The notes under the pieces: generated by a model
Told to the model about the DNA's origin: nothing
The model's input: only the letters and a program-made list of their open reading frames with translations
The model's database searches: none
Source of the DNA: Planctomycetaceae bacterium
GTDB taxonomy: Bacteria > Planctomycetota > Planctomycetia > Pirellulales > Thermoguttaceae
Length of the DNA: 9,094 nucleotides
Reading direction: 5' to 3'
NCBI GenBank assembly: GCA_031287585.1
Contig: JAITST010000076.1
Location: forward strand, 1 to 9,094
Translations under genes and position numbers: made by a program
Shown: piece after piece, positions 1-6,849 of the stretch
How the letters are laid out: each line of letters opens with the position of its first letter
Numbering within the stretch: position 1 is the first letter of the stretch

Positions 1-2
1 CT

Positions 3-80
3 GGTCAACAAAATAAGGACGTTACAAAAGAGACCTTAACGGCATTGTTTCCCCAAGGAAATAACCTCATCACATTATAG
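3..80 (+). CDS. Possible C-terminal tail of an upstream gene (partial)
   Basis: One plus-strand frame is open from the left edge to a TAG at 78-80 and encodes about 25 residues of ordinary composition, including D-V-T-K-E-T-L-T-A-L-F-P. The other two plus frames stop earlier, at positions 14-16 and 37-39. No motif is recognisable, and an open stretch this short can arise by chance. It is listed because no other feature explains the first 80 bases and the next gene has its own promoter downstream. Confidence 0.25.
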   Translation, partial: GQQNKDVTKETLTALFPQGNNLITL

Positions 81-182
81 TTACTCTAAAATGGTACTCA
101 AACTGTAAATGAAGCAGCAAAGTTTGTTTTCCACAAACCTACCTACCACTAAATTGGAAAATCACACAATTTTTGCCCCCCA

Positions 183-211
183 TTGACAAATTTGAATAAA
201 GAAGGCATAAT
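183..211 (+). promoter_or_regulatory. Near-consensus sigma70 promoter for the DUF1559 gene
   Basis: TTGACA at 183-188 is followed after exactly 17 nt by CATAAT at 206-211, which matches the -35 consensus 6/6 and the -10 consensus 5/6. Transcription would start near 218, leaving about 65 nt of leader before the ATG at 283. It is the best promoter match I found in the window. It is preceded by a run of six C at 176-181. That it drives the DUF1559 gene is inferred from position. Confidence 0.6.
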
Positions 212-270
212 GCTAGACTTCACGCTTACGATATGTTTTCGCAAGCAAAATCGCACCAAACTTTTCTCGA

Positions 271-275
271 AAGGA
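271..275 (+). promoter_or_regulatory. Ribosome binding site pointing to ATG 283
   Basis: AAGGA at 271-275 lies 7 nt before an ATG at 283-285, a good Shine-Dalgarno arrangement. The ATG at 333, which opens the DUF1559 frame, has no such site: its upstream bases are A/T/C-rich. The site therefore argues that ribosomes start at 283 rather than 333. The frame from 283 reads through the G tract and stops at a TAG near 410 unless the tract length changes. Confidence 0.55.
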
Positions 276-332
276 AAGACAAATGACAAATTATGTAAAA
301 ACACAAATTAACACAATTTACCAAATGTTAAA

Positions 333-1448
333 ATGGGGGGGGGCGCAGTTTGTAGAAGATACAATAATTGCTCTTCTCGCTCGGCTTTTACTTTGGTTGA
401 ACTTCTAGTTGTTATCGCCATTATTGGCGTTCTGATTGCTTTGCTCTTGCCCGCTGTGCAAGCCGCCCGTGAGGCGGCGCGTAGGATGCAATGTAGCAAC
501 AACATGAAGCAATGGACGATTGCTCTACACAATTACCATGATACCTATCAGGCGTTTCCCGCGGCTCATAATCCGTGCCATGGGACAGGTAATGTTAAGT
601 ATCAGCGTTTTAGCACCCACTATTGCCTTCTTCCGTTTATGGAACAGCAGGCACTTTTTGATACCATCAAAACAGTTCAAGGAACAAGTTATGCAGGTGC
701 ACAATGGCCTTGGAATGCTTCTAGTGATCTCCACAATGCATGGAGACTCAATGCTGTCCTTTGTCCTTCCGACAGCAATTCCAGAACGCCGATCAACTCC
801 GGTACACCCACCAACATCGTTGTCAGTTATGGAGACGGAGCATGGGAAATTTCCAATTACGATCATCTCGGAGGCGGGCAGAATGACGTTTCTTCACGTG
901 GTATGTTCTATCCCCGATTTTGGAAACCCATCGCGGCGGCCACCGATGGAACAAGTAACACTATCGCAATCAGCGAGAGTGCTGTTGCTCCAGCATCAGG
1001 GAGTAATCTGATCAATGGCGGAATTACCGATGCTGCGTTGGAAGGGGGAGACGTAACATCGGGACGCACATACAAACCATCCCTTTGTATGGCAGTAAAA
1101 AACGGCAAGACCTTTTCCAGTACTGCCACAAGTTTTTGGCGGGGTACCCGTTATCTGGACGGCATGGTTCTCTATTCAGGATTTAATACTATCATGCCGC
1201 CCAATTCCCCAAGTTGTATGCCTACTCCTGCTTTGGAAGTTCGTGCGGGACTTTATACGGCGAATAGTAATCATAGCGGCGGAGTCAATTGCGGACTGAC
1301 AGATGGTTCCGTTAAATTTGTTTCCGAAACAGTGGACACAAACGGACTTCCTGATGCTCTGCAAGGCAAATGGTTGACTGGTGAAAGCCGGTATGGTGTT
1401 TGGGGAGCGATGGGAACGCCTGCTGGCGGAGAATCAAAAGCACTGTAG
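333..1448 (+). CDS. DUF1559 family protein with prepilin-type N-terminus
   Basis: This 371-residue protein belongs to the large planctomycete DUF1559 family (type IV pilin-like N-terminus, poorly known surface or secreted function). A short basic leader ends at S-A, then residues 19-25 read F-T-L-V-E-L-L, with the expected Glu at +5 after the predicted prepilin peptidase cut; Ala replaces the more usual Gly at -1. A hydrophobic helix follows (about 24-45) and the typical A-R-E-A-A-R-R-M-Q-C-S-N-N block. D-G-T-S-N-T-I (205-211) is a family landmark, and H314 with D324-G325 forms the C-terminal H-x9-D-G motif, so the protein is complete. The start is unsettled. The frame is closed by a TAA at 309, its only ATG is at 333, and that ATG runs straight into nine G with no ribosome binding site. 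An ATG at 283 with a good site is one base out of frame; with ten or seven G it would give a leader 17 residues longer. Confidence 0.9.
   Translation: MGGGAVCRRYNNCSSRSAFTLVELLVVIAIIGVLIALLLPAVQAAREAARRMQCSNNMKQWTIALHNYHDTYQAFPAAHNPCHGTGNVKYQRFSTHYCLLPFMEQQALFDTIKTVQGTSYAGAQWPWNASSDLHNAWRLNAVLCPSDSNSRTPINSGTPTNIVVSYGDGAWEISNYDHLGGGQNDVSSRGMFYPRFWKPIAAATDGTSNTIAISESAVAPASGSNLINGGITDAALEGGDVTSGRTYKPSLCMAVKNGKTFSSTATSFWRGTRYLDGMVLYSGFNTIMPPNSPSCMPTPALEVRAGLYTANSNHSGGVNCGLTDGSVKFVSETVDTNGLPDALQGKWLTGESRYGVWGAMGTPAGGESKAL
335..343 (+). repeat. Run of nine G at the start of the DUF1559 frame
   Basis: Nine consecutive G begin with the third base of the ATG at 333. Runs of this length are prone to slipped-strand change and are also prone to base-calling error. 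The frame from ATG 283 (with ATG 325 in the same frame) enters the run out of phase with DUF1559; adding one G or removing two joins them. The frame from ATG 333 is in phase at the present length. Confidence 0.8.
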
Positions 1449-1476
1449 TAATCGTTTTTTTGTACCAGATTTTTTT

Positions 1477-1514
1477 CGGGCAAGATAATGTGTCTTGTCC
1501 GATTGTTTTCTTTT
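1477..1514 (+). terminator. Rho-independent terminator after the DUF1559 gene
   Basis: CGGGCAAGA at 1477-1485 pairs with TCTTGTCCG at 1493-1501 (9 bp including one G-U) around a 7-nt loop, followed by the T-rich stretch ATTGTTTTCTTTT. It begins 28 nt after the DUF1559 stop. It would reduce read-through into the lipoprotein gene, so the pair may be only partly co-transcribed. A T run at 1471-1476 lies on the upstream side. Confidence 0.6.
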
Positions 1515-1539
1515 AACATTTCTAGTGGAGATTTTATTT

Positions 1540-2019
1540 ATGTTTCGTTTTATTCAACTGATTTTGCTTTGCGTATTATTTTTCGTTTCGGGATGTAGTA
1601 ATTCGTTACAACCGAAAGATTTACCGAAATTATATTCCTGTGTCATAACCATTACACAGGAGGGTAAGCCTTTGGATGGCGCAACTGTTGAACTTGTTGT
1701 GACAGACCATGAGAACTCCAAATACAAATCTCTTGCCATTACCGACGTGGAAGGCAAAGCCATTATGTCCACTTACGGACATAACGGTGTTCCTGTAGGA
1801 AAATACAAAGCCGTTGTGACAAAAGAAATCACCGACGATATTGTTTATAAAGAAAACGAATCTGGCGGCAAGGATTTGGTCAGTTATAAAAAATACAAAA
1901 TGGTCGAGGAACAGTTTTCCGATCCTCAAATCACTTCGCACGAAATCGAAATCACCGGCAAGGGAAAGGTTGCGAAAACGTTCGATGTAGGCAAAGCGAT
2001 TCGGCAACTCGTCAAGTAA
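1540..2019 (+). CDS. Small lipoprotein, carboxypeptidase-regulatory-like fold
   Basis: The chosen start (159 residues) has GGAG at 1527-1530, 9 nt upstream. An in-frame TTG at 1495 is rejected because it lies inside the preceding terminator hairpin. Residues 1-18 form a hydrophobic signal peptide ending V-S-G-C, a lipobox with Cys19 as the lipidation site, so the protein should be anchored in a membrane. The body reads E-G-K-P-L-D-G-A-T-V-E-L, then T-D-V-E-G-K-A, then G-V-P-V-G-K-Y-K-A-V-V-T. That is the pattern of planctomycete lipoproteins with a carboxypeptidase-regulatory-like or transthyretin-like beta-sandwich (G-K-P-L-x-G-A-x-V, T-D-x-x-G, P-x-G-x-Y-x-V). Such genes are often found next to DUF1559 genes in this phylum, as here. 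A Lys-rich segment follows the core. No enzymatic function is implied. Confidence 0.75.
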   Translation: MFRFIQLILLCVLFFVSGCSNSLQPKDLPKLYSCVITITQEGKPLDGATVELVVTDHENSKYKSLAITDVEGKAIMSTYGHNGVPVGKYKAVVTKEITDDIVYKENESGGKDLVSYKKYKMVEEQFSDPQITSHEIEITGKGKVAKTFDVGKAIRQLVK

Positions 2020-2061
2020 TACGTAGCAAGGTATCGCCGCAATACCGAAGCGTGCGCATGC

Positions 2062-2123
2062 CGGTCACGATTGAAAATTGCTCGCGGCTGCATCACGGCA
2101 CAAACAATTTTCAATCGTTACCG
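2062..2123. terminator. 19-bp inverted repeat between convergent genes
   Basis: CGGTCACGATTGAAAATTG (2062-2080) is the reverse complement of the segment at 2105-2123 with one mismatch, separated by 24 nt. It sits between the stops of the plus-strand lipoprotein gene (2019) and the minus-strand AnmK-like gene (2152), so a bidirectional terminator is the simplest reading. Neither side has a long T tract; the minus-strand transcript meets a T-rich stretch before the hairpin, not after it. A recombination or protein-binding site is possible instead. A weaker GGTAT/ATACC hairpin lies just before it, at about 2030-2046. Confidence 0.5.
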
Positions 2124-2151
2124 ATATAAATTAAAAACCGCCAACTCATCC

Positions 2152-3489
2152 TCACACAGCACTACGTAAGTTGCGGCTTACTGGCTTTGCCGCTGACATT
2201 GATTGTATCAAACGTTGCCATTGTAACGGCGTACCGGGGGTGATTCTTCCTAGTGCTACCGACGTTTCGCTGCCCGTCAGTTGCGGCAGGTTGGCTGGAA
2301 TTTGGTCAACGAACATTACTCCCAGTATCGCTGTACAAAGCGCGTCGAAGGTGTCCGAAGCGATTCCGAGCCGCGAAATCGGGATTAGCGGACGGTTGTC
2401 CAGTAACGTTGTCAGCCGGCTCAACAACAATCCGTGTTGTGCCGCACCGCCCGTTAAAATAATTTCCGCGTCGCCGTTGCCGCTTGTTTGCATCGCTTGC
2501 AAAACTACCGCCGCAGTTTCCTCCGCGATTAAATGAGTCGCGGTGCACAACACGTCTCGTATCGCCCACGACGCACCTGACTTGCCGACCGATTCGCGTA
2601 AATACGGTTCCGGCGAAATACCATACGGATTCCAAACCAACTCGTTCGACGCGAGTGACCGCCACGTTGTTAGTAACTCCGGTATCTGACAACCCTGTAC
2701 CGTTAGCCGTCCGCCTTGGTCAATTGTTTGAACGCCCTTCGTGAGTTGGTACGTTAGTGAATCAAGCAGCAAGCCGCACGGTACGATGTCGTGATGTTCG
2801 ATTTTATTTGCCGCGATTAGCGATGTCGAACGCGGTATCCACGTTGTCTTTGCGACATTACCCAAGTCGATTAACACGCGGTCTTTCTCGGCAGACTTGA
2901 GCAATACCCACGCCGGAAACGCGAACAACGGACCGCCTTGTCCGCCCGCCGCTATGTCACGGGCGGGGAACGAGTCGATTATATTCAAGCCGGTTCGTTG
3001 CGCGAGTAATTCGGGTGAACTGAGACTTTCGTAGTGTTGACCGTTCGCGTAATACTGCCGTATGCCAGGGTCGGAAACACCAACCGCGATTATATCTGAC
3101 GGATGCAAGTGCGATTCGGATAACAATTCCTGAATCGCCTCCTCTTCGAGACTTGTTACGTCACGTATTAATGAGTGTTTCTCTTCGCTGTTACAATGTT
3201 TGGGAAAACCGTCGTGATACGTAACCGGCTTCGCGATTGCGTTGTCGTCATCATCGTTTGAGAGCGACAGCATAATCTTGTCAAACAACGTAACCAAATC
3301 GTCCGGCATATCAAACGACATCGCCTTCCGTATTTCAAGCGGCGCGCCGCTCCCCTGACCGTGAACGCCAACTACCGCGGCATCTAACCGCGAGGCATCC
3401 CCCGAAACGCTAACCCCAACAAACCAACGCGGTGATCTACTATCTTTAACCGCCGTATTATTTATGTTACCGTGTAAATTGAAAACCAT
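2152..3489 (-). CDS. Divergent anhydro-N-acetylmuramic acid kinase homologue
   Basis: This 445-residue protein matches the AnmK family, whose members phosphorylate and hydrate 1,6-anhydro-MurNAc to MurNAc-6-phosphate in cell-wall recycling. Family blocks are clear: S-P-E-L-L-A-Q-R-T-G-L (158-168), S-F-P-A-R-D-I-A-A-G-G-Q-G-G-P-L (173-188), L-I-D-L-G-N-V-A-K-T (206-215), a C-terminal I-I-L-T-G-G-A-A (343-350), and A-N-L-P-Q-L-T-G-S (399-407), equivalent to the usual G-N-L-P-x-V-T-G-A. The usual active-site motifs are altered. M-S-G-T-S-x-D-G is replaced by V-S-V-S-G-D-A-S-R-L-D (27-37), and D-T-G-P-G-N, which carries the catalytic Asp, is replaced by V-P-C-G-L-L-L-D (236-243). Residues 75-110 are an acidic insertion. 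Kinase activity is therefore doubtful and I leave the symbol empty. No ribosome binding site is seen at the ATG. The gene is divergent from nadE. Confidence 0.75.
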   Translation of the reverse strand: MVFNLHGNINNTAVKDSRSPRWFVGVSVSGDASRLDAAVVGVHGQGSGAPLEIRKAMSFDMPDDLVTLFDKIMLSLSNDDDDNAIAKPVTYHDGFPKHCNSEEKHSLIRDVTSLEEEAIQELLSESHLHPSDIIAVGVSDPGIRQYYANGQHYESLSSPELLAQRTGLNIIDSFPARDIAAGGQGGPLFAFPAWVLLKSAEKDRVLIDLGNVAKTTWIPRSTSLIAANKIEHHDIVPCGLLLDSLTYQLTKGVQTIDQGGRLTVQGCQIPELLTTWRSLASNELVWNPYGISPEPYLRESVGKSGASWAIRDVLCTATHLIAEETAAVVLQAMQTSGNGDAEIILTGGAAQHGLLLSRLTTLLDNRPLIPISRLGIASDTFDALCTAILGVMFVDQIPANLPQLTGSETSVALGRITPGTPLQWQRLIQSMSAAKPVSRNLRSAV

Positions 3490-3584
3490 TGTATCGTTTT
3501 TTGTAGTTTGGTAGTGTGTTCCGATTAAAATGTGAAAATACGGAAACCGAGGTGAAGTGTAACAATGATTTTGTTTTTTGACAA

Positions 3585-3642
3585 GGGGAAAATGTGCGGG
3601 AAATGGTATCTATTCGCGATTTTTATCATCAGCACTTTCCCC
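3585..3642. repeat. Imperfect inverted repeat in the divergent intergenic region
   Basis: GGGGAAAATGTGC (3585-3597) pairs with GCACTTTCCCC (3632-3642), giving 7 and 4 bp separated by a 2-nt bulge, with a 34-nt spacer. It lies between the divergent starts of the AnmK-like gene (3489) and nadE (3767), so an operator or leader structure is possible. A TTGACA at 3578-3583 precedes it but has no convincing -10 box. The remainder of 3490-3766 is A/T-rich and holds no gene that I can see. Confidence 0.3.
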
Positions 3643-3766
3643 AAATACAGGTTTTACAATGAATAAAAATTGCCCCCCTTCAACAACCATAACACATTGA
3701 ATACAATAGTTACCTCATTGATACGCTCATTTACAGTATTTACACAATTTACAAACCAATCTCACA

Positions 3767-5659
3767 ATGGCTTACGGTTTTATACGATTTGCCGCGGCGG
3801 TGCCGGAACTTTTAGTCGCGGATTGTTCGTTCAACGCGGACAGGATTATCGAAATGATTATCCGCGCGGAAGACAACGATGTCGACGCGGTTTGTTTTCC
3901 CGAACTTTGCATTACCGGTTATACCTGTGCCGACCTTTTTTTTCAACAGCGTCTTCTCGACGATGCAATCGCTGCTCTCGACCGTATCGCCACACAAACT
4001 TTTTCCACCACCGGTATCGCGATTGTCGGTTTGCCGTTACGAGTCGGTTATCAGTTGTTCAATGCCGCGGTGGTCTTGCAGGGCGGTCATATCATTGGCT
4101 GCGTACCGAAAATCAATCTTCCGAACAACGCCGAGTTTTACGAAAAACGCTGGTTCGCGTCTGGTAAAACGTTAAATGTGAACGAAGTTATCATCTGCGG
4201 ACATACAGTTCCCATCGGTAACGATTTACTCTTCGCGAACTCACAATACACGTTCGGTATCGAACTTTGCGAAGACCTTTGGATGCCGATTCCGCCTAGT
4301 TCACGGCAAGCGTTAAACGGCGCAGACGTAATATTCAACTTGTCCGCGAGTAACGAGTTAATAGGAAAACATTCGTATCGCCGCCAACTTGTCGTGCAGC
4401 AGTCCGCCCGATGTAATGCCGGTTACGTTTACGTGTCCGCCGGTTCGGGTGAATCGACGACCGACATAGTTTTTACCGGTAACGCAATCATTGCGGAGAA
4501 TGGAAAAATTCTCGCGGAGGCGGAACGGTTTTCTATCGAACCGCAACTTCTCGTTACCGAAATCGACATCGAACGTCTTCGCGCTGATCGTGTTCGCAAT
4601 ACCAACTTCGCGAATGACCGCAACGATTCGCCGTTGCGTGTTTTATCAATCGAAAACGTTGTAGAACATCCGCAACCGCGAACGTTACAACGCAAAATAG
4701 AGAAGCACCCGTTTGTTCCAACGGTAAACGAACGCGGTGAAAGTTTCGAAGAGATACTCTCAATTCAAGTCGGCGGACTCGGCAAACGTTGGCGGCACAC
4801 GCAGGCGAAGTGCGTCGTGATGGGCGTGTCGGGCGGTCTTGATTCGACGCTCGCGCTGCTTGTTTGCGTGAAGACGTGCGACAAGTTTAAGTTTGACCGC
4901 AAGCAGGTTGTCGGAATTTCGATGCCCGGTTTTGGTACGACGGAGCGGACACAGAATAACGCGGAGGAGTTGATGGCGGCGTTAGGTGTTACAAGTTTGA
5001 ACATACCGATTACCGACGCGGTGTTGCAACATTTTCGCGACATCGGACACGACGTTAATGTTCACGATATAACTTATGAAAATTCGCAAGCGCGCGAGCG
5101 GACGCAAATTTTGATGGACATTGCGAATCAGAGAGGCGGGTTTGTTGTCGGTACGGGCGACTTGTCGGAGTTGGCGTTGGGCTGGGCGACTTATAATGGC
5201 GACCATATCTCGATGTACGGTGTGAACAATGGTGTTCCGAAGACGTTGGTACGTTACTTGGTTGAATGGGCGGCGAAAAGTTTTGACGACAATGTTCGTA
5301 AAATTCTCGGCGACATTTTGGTAACGCCGATAAGTCCCGAACTGTTACCGCCGGACAGCAAGGGCAACATCGCGCAAAAAACAGAAGACATAATCGGACC
5401 TTACGAACTACACGATTTCTTTTTATACTATATTGTACGTTTTGGTTTTAGTCCGGAGAAGGTTGTGTTTTTGGCGGCGATAGCGTTTGCGGATTGTTAC
5501 AGCGAGGACGAAATAAGACGTTGGTTAAAAGTTTTTCTAAAACGATTTTTCGCACAACAGTTCAAACGTTCCTGTATGCCGGACGGACCAAAGGTAGGCA
5601 CAATAAACCTGTCACCTCGTGGCGATTGGCGAATGCCGAGCGACGCGATAGGATGGTGA
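3767..5659 (+). CDS. nadE: Glutamine-dependent NAD+ synthetase
   Basis: This is a complete two-domain enzyme of 630 residues that makes NAD+ from nicotinate adenine dinucleotide, ATP and glutamine in the cytoplasm. The N-terminal nitrilase-type amidase (about 1-290) shows the Glu-Lys-Cys triad: E46 in F-P-E-L-C-I-T-G-Y, K115 in V-P-K-I-N-L-P-N, and C168 in G-I-E-L-C-E-D-L-W. The C-terminal synthetase domain (about 325-630) has the ATP PP-loop S-G-G-L-D-S at 355-360, preceded by V-M-G-V. G-T-G-D-L-S-E-L-A-L-G-W (462-473) and the C-terminal F-K-R-S-C-M-P-D-G-P-K-V block match the glutaminase-linked class rather than the short ammonia-dependent class. No frameshift or missing key residue is seen. 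The ATG has no Shine-Dalgarno site and is preceded by an A/C-rich leader. The stop is 16 nt before the next gene, so the two are probably one operon. Confidence 0.95.
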   Translation: MAYGFIRFAAAVPELLVADCSFNADRIIEMIIRAEDNDVDAVCFPELCITGYTCADLFFQQRLLDDAIAALDRIATQTFSTTGIAIVGLPLRVGYQLFNAAVVLQGGHIIGCVPKINLPNNAEFYEKRWFASGKTLNVNEVIICGHTVPIGNDLLFANSQYTFGIELCEDLWMPIPPSSRQALNGADVIFNLSASNELIGKHSYRRQLVVQQSARCNAGYVYVSAGSGESTTDIVFTGNAIIAENGKILAEAERFSIEPQLLVTEIDIERLRADRVRNTNFANDRNDSPLRVLSIENVVEHPQPRTLQRKIEKHPFVPTVNERGESFEEILSIQVGGLGKRWRHTQAKCVVMGVSGGLDSTLALLVCVKTCDKFKFDRKQVVGISMPGFGTTERTQNNAEELMAALGVTSLNIPITDAVLQHFRDIGHDVNVHDITYENSQARERTQILMDIANQRGGFVVGTGDLSELALGWATYNGDHISMYGVNNGVPKTLVRYLVEWAAKSFDDNVRKILGDILVTPISPELLPPDSKGNIAQKTEDIIGPYELHDFFLYYIVRFGFSPEKVVFLAAIAFADCYSEDEIRRWLKVFLKRFFAQQFKRSCMPDGPKVGTINLSPRGDWRMPSDAIGW

Positions 5660-5675
5660 CAACTCACTTATATTT

Positions 5676-6773
5676 ATGTTACTCATATTCATTCTCATCA
5701 CAATTTTCCTCACTTCGTTCATCATAAGCAACTTGGTCTGCCGCTTTGTTATTCGCAGACCGATGCTTGATAACGCGGCTTCGGAGCGGCACAAGACTCA
5801 CGTTGGTTCAATGCCGACTGGCGGCGGGATTGGAATTTGGCTTGGGGTTTTGATTCCTACTGTTGTTGGTTGCGTTGGGCTTGTTGTTATAAAAATGTTT
5901 CCGTCGTTGCAGGAATTTTTGCCGGAGTTTATTCGTGTTCACGTTCCGGGACTTTGGTACCGGCTAGACCAACTTGCCGTGCTTATTACGGTTGGTAGTG
6001 TACTCGCTATCGTTGGTACGATTGACGACAAGTTCAAACTCAGTTGGAAACTCCGTCTCGCTCTTCAAAGTTTGGCGGCGATTGTTGTTGTGAGTTACGG
6101 ATTCAGGTTCACGATTTTTATCGACTGGCAAGCGGCGGCTTTTGTGTTGAACGTGTTGTGGATTGTCGCATTGACGAACTCGTTCAATATGCTAGACAAT
6201 ATGGACGGCTTGTCGGGCGGTGTCGCGGCGATTTGTTCGGCGTTCCTGATTGCGGTAATGTTAATCGCTCCGCAAGCGACCGGCGCACAACTTTTCATCG
6301 CGTCGTTTTTGACTTTGTTGTTCGGTGCTTTGGCTGGTTTTCTGACGTTCAACAACCCGTTTCGCACGTCGCTATTTATGGGTGACGGCGGCGCGTACTT
6401 TATCGGTTTTACGATAGCGTCGCTGACAACGGTTGCGACATACTACGAACAAACCGGCATCCCGAAGCCGCAACTGATATTTGTACCGATACTGATTTTA
6501 GCGGTACCGATTTACGATACGATAACGGTAGTTTCAGTACGAATATGCGAAGCCCGCAGTCCGTTTGCCGGAGACAAGAGCCACTTCTCGCACCGCTTGG
6601 TAGCAAAGGGCTTATCACGCCGCAACGCGGTGCTGACAATATACCTAACAACGACAGTATGCTCACTCGGTTCGCTGCTGCTATATCAAGTAAATTTTTT
6701 CGGTGCGGTAGTAATAGCGGTGCAGACATTGTTGCTGCTGGTACTGGTCGGAGTGTTGGAATTGAGGGATTGA
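5676..6773 (+). CDS. Polyprenyl-phosphate sugar-1-phosphate transferase (WecA/TagO/MraY family)
   Basis: This 365-residue integral membrane protein transfers a sugar-1-phosphate (probably GlcNAc-1-P) from a UDP-sugar to undecaprenyl phosphate, starting a lipid-linked glycan at the inner face of the membrane. About ten hydrophobic segments span its length. Family motifs in order: R-P-M-L-D near 28-32 with H-V-G-S-M-P-T-G-G-G (42-51), D117-D118 in G-T-I-D-D-K-F, N-S-F-N-M-L-D-N-M-D-G-L (168-179) with the catalytic Asp region, F-M-G-D-G-G-A (234-240), and the cytoplasmic His loop K-S-H-F-S-H-R (301-307). The H-F-S-H-R loop and D-N-M-D-G-L favour the WecA/TagO branch over true MraY, but substrate cannot be fixed from motifs. 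The gene starts 16 nt after nadE with no clear ribosome binding site, suggesting coupling within one transcript. Confidence 0.9.
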   Translation: MLLIFILITIFLTSFIISNLVCRFVIRRPMLDNAASERHKTHVGSMPTGGGIGIWLGVLIPTVVGCVGLVVIKMFPSLQEFLPEFIRVHVPGLWYRLDQLAVLITVGSVLAIVGTIDDKFKLSWKLRLALQSLAAIVVVSYGFRFTIFIDWQAAAFVLNVLWIVALTNSFNMLDNMDGLSGGVAAICSAFLIAVMLIAPQATGAQLFIASFLTLLFGALAGFLTFNNPFRTSLFMGDGGAYFIGFTIASLTTVATYYEQTGIPKPQLIFVPILILAVPIYDTITVVSVRICEARSPFAGDKSHFSHRLVAKGLSRRNAVLTIYLTTTVCSLGSLLLYQVNFFGAVVIAVQTLLLLVLVGVLELRD

Positions 6774-6849
6774 TTCACAAGTTATATGCAACTAGTCACT
6801 AACAGAGTCTCTACGAACAATTCATTTATTAACAACCAATTATTTTACT

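Noticed and set aside
122..138. GTTTGT/ACAAAC hairpin as a terminator for the upstream gene
   Set aside because: The stem is only 6 bp, is A/T-rich and has no following T tract.
520..1011. Long overlapping open frame inside the DUF1559 gene
   Set aside because: It is a shadow of the DUF1559 coding frame with no recognisable motif or start signal.
1495..1539. TTG at 1495 as the lipoprotein start
   Set aside because: It falls inside the terminator hairpin and would place 15 residues before a normal lipoprotein signal peptide; ATG 1540 has its own ribosome binding site.
2065..2117. CRISPR repeat, because A-T-T-G-A-A-A is a common repeat ending
   Set aside because: There is no regular array of repeats and spacers, and no cas gene in the window; the copies are single and thousands of bases apart.
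311..3752. Shared ACACAATTTAC upstream of the DUF1559 gene (311-321) and nadE (3742-3752) as a regulatory motif
   Set aside because: An 11-base match between two A/T-rich leaders is expected by chance several times in a window of this size.
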